Shown in pieces: positions 31,401 to 39,400 of a stretch of 42,726 nt of DNA (position 1 is the first letter of the stretch; each line of letters starts with the position of its first letter). This DNA comes from a virus. The notes below the pieces were generated by a model, which did no database searches, had not been told where the DNA came from, and worked only from the letters and a program-made list of their open reading frames with translations. Location: the IMG/VR virus record IMGVR_UViG_3300043446_003742, positions 1 through 42,726 of that record. One strand, written 5' to 3'. The translations under genes and the position numbers were made by a program.

Positions 31401-31837
31401 TCGGTACAGCAGTGACTATTAGTTCTTTATCAAATAATGATTATTTTATTGTATATGACTCAAACGTTGGATCTTCTTCTACAACTTTAACTTCTCTTGA
31501 TGTTTCTAACAACACTATTGGTATAGGAACTCAATTTGTAGATAATGTATATGAGGTAAATTCATCACAAATAGTATCTACCAATGTCAGTGGAGTGGGA
31601 GTTACTTATGTCAGGAGAGTTTTTGTAAAAATTTCAGAGAATTTTGCTTATGGTTCAGGAATTTCTACTTCAAATTATTTTGGATCTTATAGTTGGGGAA
31701 AAATTAATTTAAAATCTAGAACAGGAATAAATTCACACTCTTCCTATACTTTAAATGGTGTGTCAGGAATTTCAACTTCAACTATTGTTCAGAGATCTAA
31801 TCCACTAAAATCAAAAAATTATGATATTTCAAATTGA
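19418..31837 (+). CDS. gp7: Giant gp7-like baseplate wedge protein with YHYH domain, 4139 aa
   Basis: Residues 1-250 match a block that lies late in T4 gp7: VREEFPLISEFLKQYYLSQE, then FIKQSKDFYGSKGTDESFKI, then LFKSLYDEEVKI (T4: ESRSYDFYSTKGIEASYKFL). Position between gp6 and gp8 agrees. T4 gp7 has 1032 residues; here the block is N-terminal and followed by nearly 3900 residues. These hold a YHYH-type segment near 1272-1300 (PIIGWAYDGHPIYGPYGY); at least eight HGF-x-x-GD-x-V-x-Y modules followed by YYVxKxDDxxFKLS (near 608, 973, 1718, 1885, 3014 and others); many G-x-GY-x-x-x-P-x-V repeats; and a tandem pair of similar domains near 2745-2950. It probably forms the wedge core plus a large exposed decoration. 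The name gp7 rests on the first 250 residues and synteny. Confidence 0.82.
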   Translation: MTDKRVQFNTIVQNQLPAYVREEFPLISEFLKQYYLSQEFQGAPTDLIQNIDQYIRLNETTNLVDSVILKSNISFVDTTIEVDLGFSPTGTNGFPDSYGLIKIDDEIILYTSKTSTANSASFNGCIRGFSGISSLNDQTATGELVFSTSSAEEHIGTEYNSDGSIKQKGSTILNLSNLFLKQFLLKTKYQLLPGLEDRELFSDLNEDLFIKQSKDFYGSKGTDESFKILFKSLYDEEVKIIKPKDFLLTPSNAQYTITNDLVVESISGDPLELKNSTLYQNSYLDNFTKSYAPITSVEKISSRDGKTFYKLSVDAGYNRDIVVDGATYGNFLVHPKTKVIGEVSPNSTILDVDSTVGFPTSGQLFASYNDGTAGVISYTSKSLTQFYGCSNIVKSINNAENVGLNTYASNSDGSIKVRINSVISGLDVRSDTRYLSPKESIQIKTLGVSAKDFISKNWYYNISSRYEVQGSPVLIDTSDKTYRLTLKTPHYLKIGDSISIVDSNNASKSSTVVDINSEYSITIRDQGELSLSTNYTIKRNILKPISNTFSNLSSYTSNVQNVYKDSGKTLVASNSIPSYYRQPLNVIDRSITFSGTFIGDEFVISNKDHGFYTGDVVYYTPQKVTTTSFSDDGIEIQQTSIQSSLFDEGLYFIKRVNETAVKFAKSKFDIYYSELYKDDSSKSKYVKLTESKSVSDNKIEIYKFNSKTVLPQKILREIQDPISDGKTYPTSPGFNGILVNGVEILNYKSSDVIYHGKINSIDILSPGLDYDVINPPELKISDRIGTGATGYVSVNGSLREIQIIDPGFDYVDVPTVKITGGNGSGALASVNMKLIDYYASFNSDSASNQIGIGVTVSTIGFSTYHKFRDGETVIYDPKYQQSVGGITTNSTYFVSVKDSNTVKLHKTFDDAVSGINTITLTSYGSGIHYLKSYNKKSVVGSINVVSGGSNYQNKKRTTDITGISTSLNQVTITNHDYQSGEIVKYATEGASIGGLISGSEYYLTKIDDNNFKLSNIGIGVTEKDFFYRTNQYIDFTSVGVGTHTFNYPNISVTLSGKIGISSIGSETFEAQIQPVFRGEITSVHLKNSGVGYGSSDIINIVKEPEVSLVSGQDAQLLPVISNGRISEVLVLSTGRNYNSVPILTIVGDGVGAVVTPIIENNSLKSVKVIEPGQGYSSKNTSILVSFPGSGCSFKSNIQTWRVNLFERNFNTFTSDDGFIESSINDEYELQYCNIYAPRKLRESLFSVDSLGKTLYGTKDLSKNNAGVEEFNAIKQKHSPIIGWAYDGHPIYGPYGYSKKFGGVITQMKSGYKMNSSRVSGPPTSIYPLGFFVEDYTYFKTNDETVLDENNGRFCITPEYPKGTYAYFATINNLSSDSSGPFYQYRRPVFPYLIGNNFKSIPNKFNYDKNSNQDSYDLNKTSWIRNTDPYNLRNGNVNYEYLSLPNNLNQTLEVKSVSPGSVESIKISSGGLNYKVNDEIIFDNSNTNGFGASAKISKIFGKSVNNISVATSSVTGVEIYPENKIGSYTIFSQNPHNFKNGDLVQVSGLSTSTFKINNSYPAGISTNTLTLVGLGSTSIGIKTTGVTGIVTYINVLGNLNYPNIRENDILTINSEKIKVLNVDAKLSRIRIIREIESTVGSAHTVGSKIYENPRKLIVNTEFSTTYNYKLNKEIYFNPIESVGLGTTSGVGIGTTIFFSNPGIGLTEIFIPTKTIYLPGHNLNTGDQLTYSTNDGKGLSVLIDSSSGVSTLTDQQILYVAKVSDDLIGISTVRVGLGTTGTFVGIASTQRNSTTLFFSGIGTGIYHSFKTNYDKLSGKITKNIVTVSTAQTHGLQNGDTVYIDVNPSISTTVTLKYNDYHRKVLINAKTFISSGVNTSTSLITIDNHGFETGDKVIHTSPSPAQGLENNKIYYVVKFDDNSFKLSNTYYNSLSSNPSIVGIASTSNGEISLINPPLNAYKNSSIIFDLSDSSLSYIKQSTNYPAFDLNFYLDENFTQLYDKNPESSTFEVQKSSGVVGVSTDAKVTLFVNEYTPKNLFYKLDPLFDSDIPIEKQEINVDSSVLSNNKINVEKSVYSGKYTISAGSTIFTYSLNKLPENNSYVSTSSSITYQTDSLSVTGAISEVEITNKGRNYYSLPGISSIVSTSGSGSILEPFSNSIGKIKNTTIKNIGFDFSSDYTVKPSSSLPQLLKIDPLASFSSIGISSFGRGYTSAPNILVFDGKTNQIITDVDLRYNLGDSQVTIFKNTYGINNVTPRFIPVQNSNGVGINSISFNSTTKDVTVRLSVGFSTINSFPFEVNDKVLIENISVGVDSTAKGYNSENYDYALFTITSVDQNIGGIGSITYNLSEFLSDGEYPGTYDSINSVGRVIPEKYFPTFSPILQIGDYIEGETVESNSSLGIVEKWDKKSQILKVLSNQDFNNDAIVKGLSSNTQGIASSITSFESYLTLNSLSKVERGWETNSGFLNENLQKIQDSFYYQNFSYSLKSKVDFDSWKDAVGTLNHTLGFKKFSDYQLESSLGQQEQNSMLVESNLSSFEIITDIVEYVDLNCVYDFDLVTENSIELNSKIISDEIVFNSRILTDYMESVGNRVLSIDDISGLFNSNPRSTQYSEVHRFLLSDARSQKYITFVSDKRYTEQSQTSIITLLHDNYISFMNQYGRVETYYDQGFFDFTIEGSEGVLLFYPTNYQVNNYNVTTLSWNLKDNLIGVGSSSFGDTVLINTSSVSVSSGSTTIVGINSSFSSVKVLVEISGNNGEYEFNEISVIHDGTNTHMIDYGQLSNLNYTPFESSGLGTFNSYLSGSQIKIDFTPNVGTATTINTIQVAIANTSSTGIGTFDMKHAKLSSQSVSIASSSSPTANSVANLSNDYDATYFVLQVTDTTNNRLQLSEIMLINNDSEIYLTEFGNIETNSGLGTFGAFRSGTDTVLSFTPIQNIDTQVKTFYTSLRHQDDSKDVVDLINATIETNFGTYFGAETDIKRQFDLKHKNVPIFERSFNGDDTSIVSIDSNTITIPNHFYVTGEKVNYYHAGSGTTQAIGIATTTFVSVGSTDKLASEVYVVKINDDKIKLASSSENALKFVPQTIDITSVGIGTSHRFVSTNQNAKVLLSIDNVIQSPVVSTAVTTTLSKNIFTTDDTIYFSGITSFFGGDLIKIGDEIMRIDGIGIGSTNAISVTRPWLGTVVSGYSTGDLVTKVIGDYNIIDNILNFVTAPYGNTPFGTITNAPDERDWSGISTGSSFHGRVFLRSGEQDTSNETYHKNYIFDDISSKFNGSERNFRLKSNLSDVTDISSENAVILINNVFQGPELSNDYTLSEVAGITTISFTGTATSISSDVNTSNLPSGGIIVSVGSSGGFGYQPLVSAGGTSVVSISGTIQSVSIGNSGSGYRSKSKYEITTKTSQAVGVGSTIVYLENDNSIFNILSLLNSGSNCKIGVGTFIDLTTIVSAGSTFICIGVGSTSNYIIPAETSTAIEIENPQIGIVNVEVVTSSSGIATYTHVGFATIRNGNVSSPVFITKVSSGYTNTNPPNVVFDDPQSYSDIPLIYSSNYASGGGSNATIDIVVGQGSSVIDFEVKNTGYGYGIGNVLTIPVGGLVGIPTTSGFKEFEVTIQNVFSDKFSGWSIGSLQVFDSIDRYFDGRRVSFPLSLSGNITTINSSKGSKISLQDTILIFLNDILQVPGEGYTFNGGSAITFTEAPKEGDQSKIIFYKGSGDGIDVISREIIETVKIGDDLRITYDSSQGQSPTLSEDFRTVYDIKSTDSVKTNPYFGPGNTNNTNLLRPVVWCRQTEDKIINEKVVGKDREIYTPNINPFAYIIKNVGIGSTAIYVDNLKPFFNAQNENDTSLSFQNSIKFISQDTISGAIGTAVVSTAGTISSIVISDGGVGYSTSPTISIGSTNGIGIGTTSTALGTVSISIGGTVTGVAITNPGFGYTTSSPPSVLISSPTLISETNSVSSYSGDSGIVVGFGTTTISTQTQLIFDLYIPQNSYLRDIKYVGTAVTISSLSNNDYFIVYDSNVGSSSTTLTSLDVSNNTIGIGTQFVDNVYEVNSSQIVSTNVSGVGVTYVRRVFVKISENFAYGSGISTSNYFGSYSWGKINLKSRTGINSHSSYTLNGVSGISTSTIVQRSNPLKSKNYDISN

Positions 31838-31838
31838 T

Positions 31839-31846
31839 GATAAATA
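31839..31846 (+). promoter_or_regulatory. Late promoter before gp8 (GATAAATA)
   Basis: GATAAATA starts 1 nt after the stop of the giant gene and 26 nt before the gp8 start, the normal late-promoter spacing. Confidence 0.62.
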
Positions 31847-31864
31847 GATAAAAAACTCTTAAAA

Positions 31865-33415
31865 ATGTCCGCAATTATAACTGATCAAATTAGAATATTA
31901 AATGCTAAAAATTTTGTTGCTGGCGTAGCTTCAAATTCTTACTATTCTTTTATTGGTTTGCCTAATTCTTCAGATTATCAATCAGATTGGGACAGCAATC
32001 CTCCCTCACCAAAAGATAATTTCAATGAAGAAAATCAATATTGGGATAATATGATAGCATTGAAAAAAATTAATGCTAGTGATGTAAGGCAAGTTGTTAC
32101 CAAAAAGGTTTGGTCATCTGGCACAACATATGATATGTATAGACACGACTATAGTTCTTCAAATATAACAAAAGTTACTGGTAGAACAAGTTTATATTCT
32201 TCATCATATTATGTTGTAAATAGTGATTACAAGGTTTATATATGTTTACAAAACGGAACTGATCCAGATAATCCAAACGGAAAACCTTCTTTAGACGAAC
32301 CAACTTTTACCGATTTAGAACCAAGATCAGCCGGTAGTAGTGGTGATGGGTATATCTGGAAATACCTATACACTATAAAACCAAGCGAAGTTATAAAATT
32401 TGAAACCTCTGATTATATCCCAGTTCCACCAAACTGGGAGTCTGGTGTAGAAAATGCTGCCGTTAGAGATAATGCGGTAGATGGATCAATTAAAATTGTA
32501 ACTATAAAAAATAGAGGAGTTGGTGTTGGGACTGCAAATACTCAATATACCAGAGTTCCAATAAAAGGTGATGGTGTAGGAGCAGAGTGTACAATAGTAA
32601 TTAATGGTGATAGCAAAGTAGAGAGTATTACTGTTTCGTCTCAAGGATCGGGATATACTTACGGAAATGTGGATCTTAAAGCAGGTGGAGTTCCAACCGG
32701 ATCTACAACACCATTATTTGATATTATTATTTCACCAAAAGGAGGTCATGGATATGATATCTATAGGGAACTGGGAGCATACAATGTTCTTTTATATTCT
32801 CGTATAGAAAATGACAATGAGAATCCTGATTTTATTACTGGAAACCAAATAGCGAGAATAGGCATTGTAGAAAATCCCAAATCTTCATCAAACCCAACTT
32901 CAAATTTAACAACAGATAAAGCAAGTGCGGTATATGCTCTCAAATTGATTGGAATTGGATATAGTTCGTCTACATTCATAGCAGACTCCACAATTACACA
33001 AACAATTTCAACTGGAACGACTGCTGTCGGTAGAGTTATAAATTATAATCAAACGACAGGAGTATTAAAATACTGGCAGGATAGGAGTATGTCGGGATTT
33101 AATACTGATGGAACCTCCCAAACAATCCCAAATTATGGATTTGAGTTGAATGAGTTTACGGGTTCGCCATTAACGGGAGGAAGTTTAACAATAGTTCCTT
33201 CCAGTGGATCGAATTTGACAATAGACTCCGGTTTTACTGGCATATCTACTGTAATAAATAGTAGAACCTACTATCTTGGTCAAAGTTTTATTGGTGGCGT
33301 ATCTGTTCCTGAAGTTAAAAAATATTCAGGAAACATTATCTATGTTGATAATAGACCAGCAATAACCAGGTCATCCAACCAAAAAGAAGATATTAAAGTC
33401 ATTTTGCAGTTCTAA
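31865..33415 (+). CDS. gp8: Baseplate wedge protein gp8
   Basis: The 516 residues are longer than T4 gp8 (334). Shared blocks are an N-terminal FVAGVASNSYYSFIGLP region, SSGDGYIWKYLYTIKPSEVI with SDYIPVP after it (T4: PGDGYVWEYLFEIPPD), and the last 28 residues (SGNIIYVDNRPAITRSSNQK; T4: GEMIYMENRPPIIMAMDQ). An insert at about 210-300 carries GxGxGYTYG repeats like those in the giant neighbours. gp8 is a dimeric outer wedge component that binds gp7 and gp10 in T4. It has its own late promoter. Confidence 0.93.
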   Translation: MSAIITDQIRILNAKNFVAGVASNSYYSFIGLPNSSDYQSDWDSNPPSPKDNFNEENQYWDNMIALKKINASDVRQVVTKKVWSSGTTYDMYRHDYSSSNITKVTGRTSLYSSSYYVVNSDYKVYICLQNGTDPDNPNGKPSLDEPTFTDLEPRSAGSSGDGYIWKYLYTIKPSEVIKFETSDYIPVPPNWESGVENAAVRDNAVDGSIKIVTIKNRGVGVGTANTQYTRVPIKGDGVGAECTIVINGDSKVESITVSSQGSGYTYGNVDLKAGGVPTGSTTPLFDIIISPKGGHGYDIYRELGAYNVLLYSRIENDNENPDFITGNQIARIGIVENPKSSSNPTSNLTTDKASAVYALKLIGIGYSSSTFIADSTITQTISTGTTAVGRVINYNQTTGVLKYWQDRSMSGFNTDGTSQTIPNYGFELNEFTGSPLTGGSLTIVPSSGSNLTIDSGFTGISTVINSRTYYLGQSFIGGVSVPEVKKYSGNIIYVDNRPAITRSSNQKEDIKVILQF

Positions 33416-33421
33416 GGAATT

Positions 33422-36400
33422 ATGTCACAGCAAACGAATCTTAACGTAGCTCCATATTTTGATGACTTTGATCCAAACAATGATTATTATAGAGTATTAT
33501 TCAAACCTGGTTACCCAGTACAGGCAAGAGAATTAACAACTTTACAATCAATATTACAAAATCAAATTGAAAAGTTTGGGCAACATTTTTTCAAAGAAGG
33601 TGCTAGGGTTATACCTGGAAATATTGGATATAATAGACTATACTATGCAGTCCAATTAAATAACACTTATCTTGGTGTTCCAGTTTCTGCTTATGCAGAT
33701 CAATTGGTAGGTTCTAAAATTCTTGGTCAGACTTCTGGCGTAAGTGCTTATGTGGATAAAGTATTACTGCCACAAGATTCTGAAAATGGAAATTTAACCT
33801 TATATGTAAATTATATTAATTCCAGCATACAAAATAATAATACTCAACAATTTTCAGATGGGGAAACTTTAGTATGTGATAGAGTCATTGCATCTGGTCT
33901 TTTAGGTAACACAACAATAGAAGCAAATAGTCCATTTGCCAGCACACTATCAACAAATGCAACTGCAACTGGATCTTGTTTTTCGATTACCAATGGAGTT
34001 TATTTTGTTCGCGGGAACTTTGTTAATGTAGAAACGGAGACTTTAATATTAGATCAATATACAAATTCCCCAAATTATAGAGTGGGTTTATTTATATCGG
34101 AAGAGATTATAAATTCAAATATAGATGAATCTTTAAATGATAATTCTCAAGGATATAATAATTATGCCTCCCCAGGTGCAGATAGATTAAAAATTTCAGT
34201 AGGTTTATTTAAAAAATCTCTAAATGACTTTGATGACACTAATTTTATAGAATTGGCAACAATTCAAGATGGTGTATTAAAATCTACAAATAATTTTACA
34301 TCATCTCAAAATTCCATATTTAATACAGAATTAAATAATGCTCTAGCTAGAAGAACATATGATGAATCGGGAGATTATTGTGTAAGACCCTATGAAGTTA
34401 CTATATTAGAGTCATTAAATGATAACCTTGGAAATAGAGGTGTATTTGATAAAGGTCAGATAACCTACGGAGGTATGACACCTACTGATAATTTATCAGT
34501 GTATAAAATTTCTCCAGGAAAATCTTTTGTTCGTGGATATGAAATTGAAACATTAAATTCAACTTTTATTGATGTAGAAAAACCAAGAACAACAAAAACT
34601 CTAGAAAGTCAATCAATAAACTATAATACCGGACCAACTTTAAAATTAAATAGAGTATATGGTACTCCAGAAGTTGGATTTGGGAATACTTACGTATTGA
34701 GTTTAAGAGATAGTAGAGTTGGAGTTTCTTCTACTTCACCTGCAGGAAATGAAATTGGCGTAGCTAGAGTTTATGACTTTAGGTTAGAATCTGGATCATA
34801 CAATTCATCGAATTCTAACATAAATCAATGGAATATAAGCTTATTTGATGTTCAGACTATTACAAATATCACATTGAATGTCTCATCAACATTTTCTGTT
34901 CCTACTTTTGTAAAGGGCAATAATAGCGGAGCAACTGGATTCTTAAAAGATTCCGTGACTGTTGGAACAGCTTTGACTTTATATGAGGTAAAAGGTTCTT
35001 TTATACCAAATGAGTCACTTTCATTTAATGGGGTTAATGATGGAAGAATAGCAATTGCAGTTACATCATATGGTATTTCTGATATAAAATCTGTTAGAGG
35101 AGTCGTTGGTTCAGGTTCTACATTTACAGCAGACGTAATTCAAACGCCTTCATTTTTAGTAGGTATTGCAACAATAACCCCATTTTCTGGAGTAAGCACT
35201 GTAAGAAGTTCAAATACTGCATTTCCAGGCAATATAGTTAAAATTGGGGATATTGTTAGATATTCAAATCTCAGTGCTTCTGCAGATCCAACTTTAGCAA
35301 CAGTTGTAAGCGTTGGATCATCCACAGTGCAAATTGTTGGAGTTACAACTGTTACGGGAGTGGCAAGCGGAACAATTTCAACAACTTCTGTAACGTCTGT
35401 AACTGACTTGCAAATTTTATCAACTAGTTTAGAATCATCCAGCGATAACACTCTATATACAAAACTTCCTAAAAATAACATTTCTTCTGTTGACTTAACA
35501 GGGGCATCTTTGACCATAAGAAAAGTATATAATGTTGAAATATCTGCAAATAAAATAAACACAATATCTGCAGGTCAAAATGAAATCTTTTTACCATTTG
35601 ATGAAGAAAGATATTCTTTAATAAGATCTGATGGAGCAACAGAACCACTTTCCTCAGACAAGATGGTATTCACTGAAGGTGGGACTCAATTAAAAATTTA
35701 CAACTTAGGTAGTAATTCTTCAGCAAAACTAATAACCACATTAAGAAAGTCAAATCCAACGTCAAAAATTAAAGTAAAGAATAGAGTTAATTCAATCATA
35801 GTATCTAATTCAAAGTATAGTGGATCTGGAATAGGATCTACTACGTTGGGTAATGGATTAACTTCAGGTAGTTATCCCTTTGGAACTAGAGTTGAAGATG
35901 ATATTATTTCTTTAAATACCCCCGATATAATTGAAATTCATGGAATTTTCGAATCAGTAGATAATTCAGACCCATCCGCACCTAAGATATCTCTCACATC
36001 TATTCGAAGTTCTTCAACAACTACTGCAGAATTATTGATCGGGGAATTGTTGATTGGACAAACAAGTGGATCCATTGCAATTTGTGTAGAAAAAATAAAT
36101 GACTCTGATATTTCATTTATTTACAAAAATAATAATAGATTTAAAGAAGGAGAAACTGTTGTTTTTCAAGAATCAAATGTATCCGCAATAATTTCTACCC
36201 TAAGTTCACCAAGTTTTGAAATCTCTTCTAATTATAAATTCGATAATGGACAAAATTCAACTTTTTATGGATACGGTTCTATAGTTAGAAAACCATTTTC
36301 ATATGAACCTACGAAAAAAATAAAAGTTTATTTTTCAAATGCATACTATGATGCAACTGATAATGGAGATGTAACGACTATAGCATCTTATAATCAATTT

Positions 36401-39400
36401 AATTATTCAAAAGAAATTCAAAGTGTTGATGGAATTTCAAACTCCGATATTATTGATATAAGACCAAGAGTTTCTTCCTATTCAGTAACAGAAAATTCCA
36501 GATCACCTTTAGAGTTTTATGGAAGATTATTTAATGGCGCTGGAAATTCTGCATCCAATATTCTTTCATCCGAAGAATCTATTTTAACGACATTTTCTTA
36601 TTATCTTGGCAGAATTGATAGAATATTTCTTTCCAAGAATGGAACTTTCCAAGTTAAATATGGAACTCCTGCAGAAAATCCAAGAAAACCTATTCCCGTT
36701 GATGATGCTTTAGAAATAGCAACAATTTCTTTACCGCCATATCTATATAATGTTTCTCAGGCATCTATTCAATTCTTGGATCATAAGAGATATCAAATGA
36801 CTGATATCAAACAAATTGAGAATAGACTTAAAAATCTTGAGTATTACACGGCTCTTTCAATATTAGAGTCAAATACAGTTAATTTATTTGTCCCAGATTC
36901 TGACGGATTTAATAGATTTAAGAGTGGTTTTTTTGTAGATAATTTTTCAACATTTAAGTCTCAAGACGAAACCATAGAAATTAATAATAGTATAGATGTA
37001 AAAAATAAAGAGTTAAGACCAAAACATTATACGGAATCTATTGATTTAATTTTTGGTCCAATAGTAGGTGCGAATCAAAGTGCTGACTTAGCGTTCTCTC
37101 CAATTGAAGGAATAAATGTTAGAAAATCCTCTGATATTGTTACTCTTGAATATGGTGAAGTTGAATGGATAAAACAAACTTCATCCACAAGATCTGAAAG
37201 TATTACTCCATTTTTAATTCCTTTCTGGCAAGGAACTATTGAAATGACACCCTCCTCAGATACTTGGGTTGATACTGCTACATTTGATTCAAAAATAACA
37301 CAATTTGGAGAAAGTTGCACAGAGACTTTTTCAAAAATATCTAAAACAAAAAATATAAATGAGCAGAGTGGTTTTGCATCAATTTTATGGAACTCTTGGG
37401 GAACAAACTGGGTTGGTGTTGATATTTCTGAAGATTCAAATGAAAAAATTAATTCAGTAAAAGTTAATAATCAATTTGGAAGATTGTTGACAAAATCCAA
37501 TACATCAACTACTGTTTTGCAAGATAATAAAAAGGAAGCAAGACAAACCCCATTAGACTCTAAAAAATATTTTAGATCTATTTTAAGCGATCAATTTGAT
37601 ACTACTTCGATTGGAGATAGAATTATAAGTAGAGACTTGATCTCATATATAAGATCAAGAAATATTCAATTTATTTCTAAAAAATTAAAGCCATCAACTC
37701 AATTATATGCATTTTTTGATGGAGTAAATGTAACAAGATACTGTATACCAAAACTTCTTGAAATTAGTATGATTTCTGGAACTTTTGAGGTTGGTGAAGA
37801 TGTAATAGGAACTTCTTTAGATACTGGTCTTGGTCCAAATTTAAATAAATTCTCCCCAAAAATAACCTTTAGAGTTGCACAATCAAATCATAAAGAAGGT
37901 GAGTATGATAATCCAACTACAACATATTCAAATAACCCATATACCAATCAAATTTTACCAGAGTCGTACTCTTCAACATCAACAATACTGAATATTGATA
38001 CTTTCTCTCTGGCAAATCAAACTCAAGGTCAATATGGTGGATGGATAGAAAGTGGAATGTCTCTTGTAGGCAAAACTAGTGGTGCAAGAGCTACTATTAC
38101 AAATGTAAGGTTAATTACAGACTTGTCGTCTACTCTAATAGGAAATTTCTTTATTCCCGACCCAAATAATATAAATCATCCTAGATTTGAGGCAGGACCA
38201 AAAACCTTTACTCTTACCAACGATGAGCAAAATAACCAAAATGCATCATCAACAGTTGCGGAAGAATCTTTCATAGCATCTGGTATTTTAGAAATAACAC
38301 AAGACAATGTAATTTCTGTGAGAAATACTAGAGTTGAAAATAAACAAGTATTTGAAAGTTCTAATACTAGCAGAACACTTGGAACGGAAACTGTTTTTGG
38401 TAAGCAAGGAAATAGTTTCAATACAAATGCTATTGTTGGTTGGTATGATCCCCTTGCACAGTCTTTCTTAGTTGAAGATGAAACTGGCATATTCTTGACA
38501 AAATGTGAAGTATTTTTCAGTTCTAAAGATGATATGGATATTCCAGTTTCTCTTCAATTGAGAACTATGAAAAACGGGACTCCATCCCAAAAAGTTTTAC
38601 CTCTTTCAGAAATAGTATTAAACCCAACAGACGTTAATACTTCAAATGATGGATCCGTTGCAACAACATTTGAATTTAAAGCACCGGTTTATCTTGAAGG
38701 TGGACAAGAGTATGCAATTTGTTTATCATCAAATTCAACAAAATATAGTGTATATGTATCTCGTGTTGGAGAAATTGATCTCTTAACACAAACTCTTATT
38801 TCAAATCAACCATATCTTGGATTTTTATTTAAATCTCAAAATACTTCCTCTTGGGAAGCAAGTCAATGGGAAGATCTTAAATTTACTCTTTATAGAGCTG
38901 AATTTATAAATTCCGGATCTGTTGAATTATATAATCCAAAATTAAATGAAGGAAATGGACAAACTCCAATTCTCTCTCCAAATCCTTTAATTTTAAATTC
39001 AAGAAAAATCAGGATTGGAATCGGATCCACTTTACAGGATTCTGGGTTGTTAATAGGCAATACTATTTTGCAGAAAGGAACAAATGCTTCTGGTAATTTG
39101 ACGGGATTTGCTGGTATAGCAACAGGAACACTGTCAATCAGTAACTCTGGAATTGGATATACTCCTTCCTCCGGAGGACTGACTTTTAACAATGTGAATC
39201 TTAGCACTATTACCGGAAAAGGAAAGGGTGCAATTGCAAATATAACTATTAGTAATGGCGTTGCTGTTGCTGCAACTGTTGTTAGTGGTGGATATGGTTA
39301 TCAAGTCGGAGATGTTCTCGGAATAACATCAATTGGAGCAAGTCCAGCTGGTCGTGATTCAAAATTCTCACTAGTTTCTATAGCAAGCACAAACTTATTA

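Noticed and set aside
19418-31837. Giant frame as a fusion made by misassembly
   Set aside because: Reading frame, codon use and repeat type are uniform over 12.4 kb, the first 250 residues match gp7, and the flanking genes are in T4 order; very large proteins are known at this place in cyanophages.
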